Positions 55,131-64,000 of a stretch of 64,000 nt of DNA are shown piece after piece. The notes under the pieces are model-generated. The model was not told the DNA's origin and made no database searches. It saw only the letters and a program-made list of their open reading frames with translations. Position numbers and translations under genes: made by a program. Within the stretch, counting starts at the first letter, position 1, and every line of letters starts with the position of its first letter. Source of the DNA: Malaya genurostris (taxonomy: Eukaryota; Arthropoda; Insecta; Diptera; Culicidae); the NCBI RefSeq assembly GCF_030247185.1, contig NC_080572.1:185594866-185658865 (forward strand), in the 5' to 3' direction.

Positions 55131-57139
55131 ACCATCACCATCACATACGAACGCCTTCAGCAGTTAGATACAACCGAATACAAATTATAATACCCCTAGG
55201 TCACTTACGAACGGATCACCATTGTTTGGTTCAACGAATGATCGATTTACCCTAGCCAAATTTTACATTCATTTTTGACAAAAGAAATAAAGCGAAAATG
55301 TTTCTATCTGGCCACTTTACTTAAAGTTGCTATGGTATAGTCTTTAATAATTTTAACGGTCATTTCGAATATTCCTTTAGTTGGGACAATACTAGTATAT
55401 GTCATGATGGCGCCACGTTACCCCATCAAAAACATCTGTCATCTGTCATCTAGACTGTGTTATTTTTTCACTTACCAAAAGAGTTACCATTCATACAGAA
55501 TTATCTGTAATGTATACTGATTTGTATACGTCCATGCGGATATCGTTCAGGATACAGATTGAATACATACTGCCAAAACTAAATACATAATTGTTCCTAC
55601 TTTTCATCCTCCAACGCAATACAAAATTAAACCCATGTTATGTTACGATATTTATTTGCTTCTGACCTGCAACCACTTAATTTCGGGTGTAAATTACTAA
55701 CACAATTATTTTTTTTAGATGACTACAAGTTCATTTTCCATCTGGACCGATAATGAATGAATATTACAGCTATGTACTGTCGTGTCCAAATTTGGGAATA
55801 ATATCACGTCGTGCCTTCGTGAAAGTAGTCCAAAGAATGGCGCAACTCTCCGATTCCCGCTCAGACGATCGAAATCTAACTCTCTTCTTTTTTTTCTCTC
55901 TCTTTTCCTCCTTTTGTGGTGAAACGCATTGAGTGTGCGGTTTTGTTCTTCTTCTTTTTTTTTCTTCTTTCATAGTTGCCAGTTATATTGTTTAATTTCC
56001 GTGCCAGAGGATGTGTGCAGTGCTGAGAAATTAGACTATGTATGTCACCGATATTCTTACTTAATTCATTATCACTACATGTACATGCCACAATCCAAAA
56101 ATCGTACCTGAGTAGTCATTTTTCGGAATAAAAATAAATTGTTTCTTTCAAACATCGCCAAAAAGTTATCAACGTAATCCCATAATTTATTGCAACGCTT
56201 CATTTTCAATTATTATACAAAGCATGATGAAATCAGGCATCATTGCAAGCAGATGATCTGTGTTGACAAAAGAGGGGGAGGGGTGAAACCAACTTGTAAT
56301 AAAACTTTTACATAACACAAGGGTTTTACCGATCAGTGCAGTAAAACTTTATTCAATTCAATTGAAACCGAATGTGAAACACACTGACAATCTCATTACT
56401 GCAGTAAACTTCACACTCTGACATAGACAACGTTCGCTGACGTACCGAACGGACAGCATTCAGTTCTTCAATCGATTCTCTTCAAATCAAAGCTCAGGTT
56501 AACCACCGTCAGTTGATCTCTTGAAGTAACAAAATATATCTTTCAATAGTGTGAGAGTGATATTATTCGATTGAAAATGAAATTTTACCGCACTGGCACC
56601 GATAGTAAAAAGTTAGAGAATTGAATACAGGTGGAACTAGTGTTCCACGAAAATTTATTATTACAAGAATTTACTTATAGTGTCATGTCTGCTAGTCTGT
56701 GGTATGGTGGCCATACCGTATTGTAGAATAAAAAATGGCTTAATATAGGTTAGGCTTGACTGATTTAACAATCTTCAGCAAACAAATTTCTATTATAGAA
56801 ATAAAATATGTGCTTTTTGCACAAACCAACAAAACCCCTAAATGTTCAAACAAATTTCTTTCAATAAAATTATATTTGCTGTGGAACTACGTTATAAGAG
56901 CGTTCTAACTCTACACATCCGCGATAGCCATTCTGCGACGCAATCACTGTTATTATTGATAATTAGAAATCAGAGATTGTCTTTGACCGACAACTGACCT
57001 TCCTGAAGACCTACTTCAATTTGTTCTGGGGTTCCGTTTGTGTATGGCGATACATATGAATGAAACATCCTAAAACTATGCTAACATTATTTGATAGTTA
57101 CTCATTACAATCACATTGGATGCACATATCCTTCGAATT
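55131..57139. other. Repeat-rich spacer
   Basis: 55178-55260 resembles the insert at 22985 (AATACAAATTATAATACCCC). 55350-55510 matches 29105-29270. 56795-56850 matches 25363-25420 (AAATAAAATATGTGCTTTTT, GCACAAAC). 56440-56480 has an initiator-like CATTCAGTTC, but no exon follows. No gene supported. Confidence 0.4.
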
Positions 57140-57400
57140 GGACTTTCCGAGACTAATCATTGTACATGTGGCAAAGGTTATCGCGATATTGATCATGTCG
57201 TTTGGACATGCGTGGAGTATTTCTCTTCAAAACAAAGCTCAGATCTCAACTAATAAATTCCTTGCGTACCCAAGGTAGACTATCCAATGTCCCAGTTCGC
57301 GACATTCTTGCTTGTCGTGACCTTCCTTACATGAAACTTCTTTATCATTTCATTTCATTGGAGTTCCAATTTAAATTTTATTTTATGATAGCATAAATCA
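57140..57400 (+). mobile_element. 3' end fragment of an RNase H LINE
   Basis: One frame reads CTCGKGYRDIDHVVWTCVEY, closely matching the C-terminal knuckle of the LINE ORF2 at 42200-42260. After a frameshift, NVPVRDILACRDLPYMKLLYHF matches VPVRDVLATRNLPYMTLIYNF of the intact copy. It is 5' truncated and frame-broken; about 60-70% alike at protein level, so from a related family. Confidence 0.85.
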
Positions 57401-57552
57401 AATAAACATAGATTTCTCACTGTAATAGTAATGTAGTTGAGCAACCCGTGACACCAAAAGCACCGTCTGGTGGAGAATGGGTGCGTAAATGCTCCTAAGA
57501 TGCATGCAAAAAGTTGCCTGCGCATTTAACACAACCACAGTAGCTAATACCA

Positions 57553-58030
57553 TGTTCACATTAGCGCTGATATCACTTGATATACCGAGATGATATGCAT
57601 ATCATGTCGAAGTGTTCACATATGATCGAAATGATATCGTTTGACAATCAAGTTGTCATATTGAATGTTCCCATTAGGAGTAAGATCAATAATATTGCTT
57701 TTCTCTCCTACAATTCAATCAATAATTGAAGTCTTGCAATGAATGGTTTCCGAACCCCAGTATTCGTTGAAAATTTAAAATTATAATGATTGTTTATTGT
57801 CACTCTCAAAGTGACGTTTATAAATGAGTACGTTCAATGCCATCATCCGTGTTGCTAGTAGCGATTTTTGACAACTCGACATGATATCGTACATGATATC
57901 CCGGATATCATGCCAAAATGGTGATACGCGATGACATAAAATTGTATGGGATATCATGTGATATCGCACATGATATCATCGGATATCAAGTATATCCGTA
58001 TATCACTTGATATCAGCGCTAATGTGAACA
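57553..58030 (+). mobile_element. MITE with TGTTCACATTAGCGCTGATA ends
   Basis: The left end TGTTCACATTAGCGCTGATA, then TCACTTGATATAC, is the inverse of the right end. Many ATGATATC/GATATCA words fill the right half, giving dense subterminal repeats. About 478 bp, non-coding. Confidence 0.85.
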
Positions 58031-58034
58031 TACT

Positions 58035-58248
58035 ATAATGGAAAAAAGTACACCCGTTGAGATCCTTTCGAAGAAAGTATATTTCTTCTCTTAGTATTAA
58101 GAAAAATGTTTCAATACATCTAGTGGTGTAAAGATCCCTTTCTCATATTAATAATACTATCATCATAAATCAAATAAACATAGATTTCCCATTGTACGGA
58201 GACACCAACAGCGCTTCTAGTGAGAAACGGTTGTACTTTTTTCCATTA
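58035..58248 (+). mobile_element. MITE with TAATGGAAAAAAGTAC ends
   Basis: TAATGGAAAAAAGTACACCC at the left mirrors TTGTACTTTTTTCCATTA at the right. About 214 bp. It abuts the MITE ending at 58030. Confidence 0.65.
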
Positions 58249-58272
58249 GCTACTATCATAAATCAAATAATA

Positions 58273-58512
58273 ATAGATTTCCCAGTGTAATAGTAATGTA
58301 GGTGAGCAACCCGGGACACCAAAAGCGCCTTCTGGTGTAGAATGGGTGCGTTAATGTTCCTAAAATGCATGCATAAAGTTGCCTGGTTGTGTTAATTGTG
58401 CAGGCAACATTGTACATGCATTTAAGGAGCATTTACGCACCCATTCTACACCAGACGGCGCTTTTGGTGTCACGGGTTGCTTAACTCCATTACTATTACG
58501 CTGGGGAATCTA
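58273..58512. mobile_element. Fold-back element with about 105-bp arms
   Basis: The left arm (GATTTCCCAGTGTAATAGTA, GAGCAACCCGGGACACCAAA, GTGTAGAATGGGTGCGT) is repeated inversely in the right arm around a short centre (about 58381-58405). A single-arm relative is at 57406-57536 and a scrap at 58152-58200. The whole piece could form one long hairpin. Confidence 0.85.
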
Positions 58513-58639
58513 GGTTTTTTTATTTATGCTATCATATAAAAAAATAACCAGAATCGGCTTGTTTGGTCATCTACTGGTAATGCCCACCGATTGGAGTAGT
58601 GAGTATTTGAGCCCGATTTAGACATTTTTTACGAATTTT

Positions 58640-58830
58640 TTTTCACCCCTTCAAGTGATAATATAAAATTTCAACACACTTACCCTCTGAGCACAATGAA
58701 CAAGTAGTAAGTAATTAGTTCAAGTGGTAAGTAATTCGAAATTGGAATTTTTACACTAATCACAAGGCCTTTCATTCGAATCTGGTTTAGTGAAAATCGG
58801 TCCAGCCATCTGCTAGAAAAGTTAGTATAA
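58640..58830 (+). repeat. Single copy of the 3640-4400 repeat type
   Basis: AGTGATAATATAAAATTTCA, then ACACACTTACCCT, and CCTTTCATTCGAATCTGG..AAAATCGGTCCAGCCATCTG match the ~328-bp unit. Confidence 0.55.
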
Positions 58831-59054
58831 AAAAACGTTACGTTGTGAGTGTAAAATGGTTTTCAGTACAAAAGACATTACATAATTATTCAAATGCCCG
58901 GGAATAACAAGTATCCAAAATAAGTGGTACTCGATCGCTAAGCATTCTATAGTACTTGAAATGTCAACTTTGGACTGGTTTCTTTTTTAAAAAGTTTAAC
59001 TAAATTTCACAAATTTCTGAAGATTTTCCATGTTTAATCGTAGCTCATACTAGT

Positions 59055-59218
59055 AAATATTATTGTCAATCCAAAGTATTGTCAATACCATCAATCCAAT
59101 TGGCTTGATAACTTCAGTCCGAGTTTTTCAAAAAATTCTAGCGTTTGGCGCTTTAAATATTGCAACTGAACATTAAAATATTGAGAGAAGAGGTAATTGC
59201 ACATATTTAACAGTTTCT
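59055..59218 (+). repeat. Fragment of the 9929-10259 MITE family
   Basis: Runs parallel to 9949-10115: ATTATTGTCAATCCAA, GTCAATACC.TCAATCCAAT, TATTGCAACTGAACATT, TTAACAGTTTCT. The termini are lost. Confidence 0.75.
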
Positions 59219-59219
59219 C

Positions 59220-59330
59220 CGACGACACGACCTGCCACTCGTCTATCAAAACTGTATCGTAAATTTAACTACCCCTCAGTAAATCGTAATGTCAAAACGA
59301 GTTCGCATGATTTTTTTAAACTGGCAACCT
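59220..59330 (+). repeat. Dispersed repeat starting CGACGACACGACCTGCCACT
   Basis: Parallel to 62333-62460 (CGACGACACGACCTGCCACT, CGTAAATTTAACTACCCCTC / CGCAAATTTAACTACCCCTC). The opening word CGACGACACGACC is shared with 29270 and, inverted, 63466-63480. Confidence 0.65.
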
Positions 59331-59559
59331 TGGCCGATAAATTGTTATTTTCGACTAATAGTTATCGATGTCCTAGCAACGATTCGATTAACGTGTTGTT
59401 TACATGTCTTGTACCGTCGGATTGAGCGCAAATCCTTCTCGATAGCTGCTGAACCTAAAGGACCTTGTTTTCGATAGCTACACTGAGCTAAATTTTCATA
59501 TTCACATTATATGATATTCTAACGATTTTTCACTATTAGCATTTCCAATGATAGCTACA

Positions 59560-60590
59560 AAGTGTATTAAACATCATGTCAAAAATATAAGATAATCTTA
59601 TGAAACATAAAACTCTTCGTAACGTTATTTTTACTAGATTTTCATATAACGAATAAAATTTCCAGTCTGAAACAAATTTATTGGCACGCCCTATAACTAT
59701 TACTAGATATCCACACAACATACATTGAAACAATTTATGAAGCGCATATTATATTCATTTCGAATTAATATAGATAGATTTATCTATACCATATAACTAG
59801 TTTTATAAAACTTATATATAACTTTCAATGGAGGTCATTTCAGTTCTATATAGCAGTTATATATAGATCAAATGATTGCTATTTGATTAAATAAGTGATA
59901 CATATAAGATTCTAATCAGAAAAAAATACTGGGATTATGGTGCTTAAGGGAATAAAAAACAACAATAAAAATAATTATCTTATTAAAAACTTATTGTTAT
60001 ATTTTTCGTATATAAAGAGTATCATAATAAAATATTATTTTAAAATTTCAACTACACTTACTTCTTTGGTTAAAATATTATTTCTTGTTATTTTCTTCAG
60101 CTGTCTCGTTTTTTTCCTTGTTGCCGATTTGATGTACGCTTCCAATGAAATTTATAAGTTTTCGCATGACTTTTATTAAACATAATCAGCATGCGATTAA
60201 TAGAAAAGTGTAATGAATATCAAAATTATGTTGGCTTAAGTTGTATCAACTTTTCGCATAACTTGTATATTTATTGAACATCATTTAGATTTTATGTAGA
60301 GTTCCATTAAAGGTCATAAGTTGTCATATGTCTTTTATGAAACACCATCTTCGTACGATTCATAGGACGCATCCAATGAATATAAATTATGTAACGAGTT
60401 AGGTTTCATCGGATTTCAATATACATTATATGGAATATTTATATAACTTTCATTATGGTAACGTCTATTTAGATTTAACGTACACTTTAAATTATAAGTT
60501 ATAAGTTTTCATATAACCTTTATAAATAATATTCTGCATACGATTCATATGACAAATCTGATGAATATAAGTAAGATTTTCATTTCAGTG
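59560..60590. repeat. Decayed AT-rich tandem repeat, period about 178 bp
   Basis: Similar strings recur at about 60140, 60318 and 60497: TAAGTT.TC(A/G)(C/T)AT..CTTTTAT(G/T)AAACA and ACGATTCATAGGACGCATCC / ACGATTCATATGACAAATCT, each followed by GATGAAT/AATGAAT. Weaker units occur back to 59580. Heavily diverged. Confidence 0.5.
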
Positions 60591-61069
60591 TACATTCAGA
60601 GTATACGGAAGTGTGATCGTTGTAGAAGAGTCAGAGTTTGATACCTTTTGTCAGTTTCCGTGCCTTAAACTCGACCTATATATGTTTTGTGTATGTCTAT
60701 CAAATTAACATGTAGAAACGCATAGAGCCAGTACTCAGAAATCTTATAAATAAATTACAACTGTGTTGTGGTTGGCACCCAACTCTCCGGTTTAATACAC
60801 AATAATATAAGAGTTATAAAGACAGGTGTACAGCGAAAAAATACTGAATTTCCAATAATTGATGGAAAATGTCGGCAATGGAAGAATACATCATCTTATT
60901 TCCACTGCGCATTAGAGCTGGCTCCCACAATTTGGTTCCAACTAAGTTCCAGGCTCAATCTCCATGGCCTGCGTTAGCACTCTAATGACATATGTTTATA
61001 TGCCAAAATCAGATAAACCAAAACTAGGTTCGATTATTAGATATCAAACTGTACTAAAGATTGCGTAAC
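60591..61069. other. Spacer
   Basis: No exon or element recognised; the short plus-strand frame at 60768-60977 is unsupported. Confidence 0.35.
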
Positions 61070-61500
61070 AACCCTATTCGGTATTTCGATCGAATCGTTA
61101 TATTTTGGACTAATACCAAATTTTGTATTATCTAGAGTTCGAGATTTCCATAAAAAAGCATCACTCAATCGAAATGCAGAATGAAAATTTTTACATTCGG
61201 CCGAAATATTCTAATTCGATCGAAATGCAGAATACGATGTCAACATTTCATAAGGGCACATAAATCAATGAGAGTTTCTCTTTGTTTACTTTCTCTTTTG
61301 TGAATATCTCCTTAATTTTCACGTGTACCTACAAATTATTTATGTAGAATGAAAGACAATATCCCCATGTTTCCAACAGTACCAAATATGTAACGAACGT
61401 TTGTATAATAACGCAGATATAGTCGAAAGAGAAAATAAACAAAGAGAATCTGTCAATTGTTTTTAGGACCTTTTGAAATGTTGACGTCGAATAGGGGTAA
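61070..61500 (+). mobile_element. ACCCC/GAATAGGGGT-family MITE with nested MITE
   Basis: Outer ends ACCCTATTCGGTATTTCGAT and GTCGAATAGGGGT with CGATCGAAT words, as in the 13891 copy. Inside, 61240-61490 is a relative of the 50702-50957 MITE (GAGTTTCTCTTTGTTTACTT and GAAAATAAACAAAGAGAA). About 430 bp in all. Confidence 0.6.
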
Positions 61501-62332
61501 TAATTTCGGATTACATTCAGTTTATTTATCAGAACCAATCCAGACTAGATAAGTATATTAACTATTAGAAAATTTGTGATATATTCTAGTGTCCAAATGA
61601 AATCGTTCTATTATTAATACAAACACACAACTGACATTTTTTTTAGAACCGTACCAACAATTGTGAATTTAAAAAATAAATAAAGAGAAAGGTAATCTCG
61701 AGGTTATGCCCCATTTCACACGAAGATTTGTTATTACAACGGTCGTTGTAGGTGCTAGAACCTAAAATATTTGTTTTCAACTTGATTAGGTTAAAAAGAA
61801 CATTGTGTAGTATACTTTTCCACAAAACTGAAATGAATGCTATCAATTTTGCTCATACTTTCGCTTAGGTAGGCAGTTTACTTTAAGAGCTCCTCGTATG
61901 CATCGCCCGCATGTCACATTTATGCACTGGTACTTCATTTTCACCGTGAAATCGCTTAAGAAATGAATTCTGATTTTCTCTGCAATGGAAGGTCCATTCG
62001 AAACCTTCTGAAAAATTGATTCCTGTTATATTGAATAAATGCATCAAACTATTTACAGTCGGATCAGACTGACGATTGTTATGAGATTCAACAGCCTGGT
62101 CGCAAACTCACTATCACAAGCAACTTGGTCTGACCGCTTTGCATTGTATATATACAATTCCTGTATTATTCGTGTATTTATTTTTCGTCACCGAAGAAAA
62201 TAACTTTAGATTTGTCCGTGAATCTCTGCGTCAGTAAATTACGGAACGGATAGATCTAGAGGTTTGTTATCATCTTTGCCACATTGGAATTGGTAGTATC
62301 GTTACTGACAATATCTTCTGGCTTAACTTAAA
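61501..62332. other. Spacer
   Basis: Nothing supported. Confidence 0.35.
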
Positions 62333-62460
62333 CCGACGACACGACCTGCCACTCGCCTATCGAAACTGTATCGCAAATTTAACTACCCCTCAGTAACTGG
62401 TAATGTCAAAACGAAATCTCTAGAAAAAATGTTGAAACTGGCAGCACAAGTTGATAAATT
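62333..62460 (+). repeat. Second copy of the CGACGACACGACCTGCCACT repeat
   Basis: Direct relative of 59220-59330, less similar after about 62430. Confidence 0.65.
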
Positions 62461-63396
62461 ATTGATTTTGAATAACAGTTACCATAACCTTGGTTACTGG
62501 TTTTAAACAGATTTTACAATGTAAACAAAACAAATGTTGATGCCATTCCACAAGCCGAACATTCGATCGAGGACGATTTTGGCCGCTGCCAGAGGCTTGT
62601 TTCAATTGTAGTGGAAAATCTTGTGTCACCGTGTCTTGGAATTTTCCTACCAGCACAATTTTTATCAGCTGTCGTATAAACCGAGCTGAGATGGATGAAT
62701 TCTGGTCTTAGTCAATTAAGTGTAAAGAAAAACAAGAAAAAAAAAATATATGTCGATATACAAATCCGATCTATTTCACTATAGCTAGAGTGTTGAATTA
62801 ACGCAACAACCGTTCATGACTAGCAAAGATCTATTTAGAGCAAGCCCGAACGATTGAAACATCTGGAATAAAGCTCTCCTATCCATGACGGAAGATTCCG
62901 AAAATTCTCTGAGAGAATAAAAACAGAAAGCCTACTATCAAATGTTATTACCAGACAAATATTAGCACAGTAATATAAGTTAATTATATAAAAAAACAAA
63001 AACCAAACAAATCATATCCATTACACCGATTTCTTGCTTATTATCGTTTACATGAGATATCGATTCAAGTTGTATGTGGAGTGTTTTGAACAATACTTCC
63101 AATGCTTTCGGAACCGGAAACCGAGTTTGCCATCAACTAACAAGACCAATTTGAGTACAAAAATCTGGAATGAGTTATTCCTATGTATTAATTAAAATAT
63201 ATTGTACAAAATAAACATATTCGCAAGGGATTTTATAGCATCAAATTATCCTTAAGCTGTAAATGTTCGTAGACAATCCGATTTCACGCTAAGAGTCACT
63301 GTTTGTTTATTTTAACACTGGTCACTTGGTAACTAGTTCGTAGCAACTAGAACAGTGTTGCTCAAAAGATTATTTTTTTATATTAGTAAGGGGTCA
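62461..63396. other. Spacer
   Basis: No recognised gene or bounded element. Confidence 0.35.
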
Positions 63397-63480
63397 CTCA
63401 ATTTATGGTAACCGGTGGTAAATCGTTTACGAACACTTTTAATGCCGACTTTTCTTCGGAGTGTCAGGTCGTGTCGTCGC
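63397..63480 (+). repeat. Inverted copy of 29265-29355
   Basis: GGTGGTAAATCGTTTACGAA, then CACTTTTAATGCCG and TCTTCGGAGTGTC.GGTCGTG, matches the minus strand of 29270-29350. Translations of both read GGKS(F/L)TNTF..(D/N)F(S/A)SEC.VVSSL; the shared frame may be chance or a decayed coding piece of a mobile family. Confidence 0.65.
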
Positions 63481-63847
63481 TTAAACTGCTCGTGATTTCC
63501 GCGTTCATTATACATATTCAGCTAATGAATCAAATTTGCATGAAGCCAACAGATAGTTTATACCATATACCTAGAGTGCCTGTGCAGATACCTGTCTGCA
63601 TCCCGAAATTCTAATTCGTCCACTGGCTACGAAGAGACTGTTATATCGTTGGATTCTAGCTTTATTTTCCCATATCAAAGAAGGATCCATTTTTGAATTC
63701 AAATCATGTATTTTTGGAAAATTTTTTTTTGTTTATTTACTTCGCTGGAATTTCTTGGTAACTGTGTGGGTACAAACGAATTCATAATAATCAATGCATA
63801 GCATGCCATGACCAATTGGGTTGGGTATGACTGCAACAGGTCAATCG

Positions 63848-63896
63848 TATTATAAAAGAACAGCTTCTGACATTTCATCACGAACAACCATACAGG
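63848..63896 (+). promoter_or_regulatory. Candidate core promoter and non-coding first exon
   Basis: GTATTATAAAAG is TATA-like; about 30 bp downstream lies TTTCATCACGAA as a possible start region, and CATACAG|GTAAGAAG at 63894/63895 is a good 5' splice donor. This arrangement fits a short 5' UTR exon, but no initiator consensus is certain. Confidence 0.3.
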
Positions 63897-63953
63897 TAAG
63901 AAGTGCACCGTTCTGGGTGATTCCGTTTTCGATTAATAGTTGTAAAATACACA

Positions 63954-64000
63954 ATGGCGATCCTGCCAGGAGGCGCAATTGAAATAGCAAAGTTATTCAG
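63954..64000 (+). CDS. Possible start of a gene cut by the right edge
   Basis: ATG in the good context CACAATGG opens MAILPGGAIEIAKLF to the window end without a stop. The last bases TTCAG could precede a donor. An acceptor-like AG (GATTAATAG at about 63939) lies between the putative first exon and this ATG. Caution: 24 bp around this ATG recur on the minus strand at 28609-28632, so it may be part of a repeat. Only 16 codons are visible. Confidence 0.25.
   Translation, partial: MAILPGGAIEIAKLF

Noticed and set aside
63405..63614. 69-codon plus-strand frame as a gene
   Set aside because: Its first third is a dispersed repeat shared with 29265-29355 and the rest shows no features.

Overview
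This window is eukaryotic nuclear DNA, almost certainly from a dipteran and most like a culicine (Aedes-type) mosquito. The evidence is spliced genes with GT-AG introns, AT-rich spacer packed with TIR elements that leave TA or TWA target duplications, tRNA-headed SINEs with target-site duplications, a polyadenylated LINE of the I/LOA type with an RNase H domain, and a mariner-type element. There are no bacterial features (no operons, Shine-Dalgarno sites or CRISPR). The species is inferred from style of repeats, not proved.

Host genes are few. At the left edge is the last exon of a GT31 beta-1,3-galactosyltransferase-like gene (+). A possible terminal exon of an unidentified convergent gene lies at 1813-2030 (-). 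Two complete genes could be rebuilt by following splice sites and reading phase. One is a six-exon, 726-residue non-canonical poly(A)/terminal nucleotidyltransferase-like protein (44331-46916, -), whose three catalytic acidic positions all appear substituted. The other is a three-exon, 279-residue secreted protein with a DUF3105/TP53I13-like domain (53155-54114, -). A possible gene start with TATA-like box and 5' splice donor sits at the right edge.

Layout: 0.4-15 kb is spacer with SINEs, tandem degenerate repeats and several MITEs, one nested inside another. 15.1-23.4 kb is a direct tandem duplication of 4105 bp, nearly identical. 24-29 kb has TIR elements and a GC-rich minisatellite flanked by a directly repeated ~180 bp segment, one copy of which is the empty site for a MITE. 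30.2-35.4 kb is bounded by matching inverted termini rich in GGTGAT/ATCACC and holds a 1.15 kb array of a 9-bp repeat. 36.6-43.5 kb is a broken DD41D mariner-like element into which a full-length, apparently intact LINE (36852-42865, two ORFs, poly(A), target duplication) has inserted. 44-54 kb holds the two reconstructed genes separated by nested DNA transposons. 54-64 kb is again repeat-dominated: LINE 3' fragment, fold-back elements, an AT-rich decayed satellite and dispersed repeats.

The genes do not form a pathway. The main story is transposon layering, which allows relative dating of insertions (mariner before LINE; host MITE before nested MITE; MITEs before the 4.1 kb duplication). Every family name is from sequence reading only; no database search was run.
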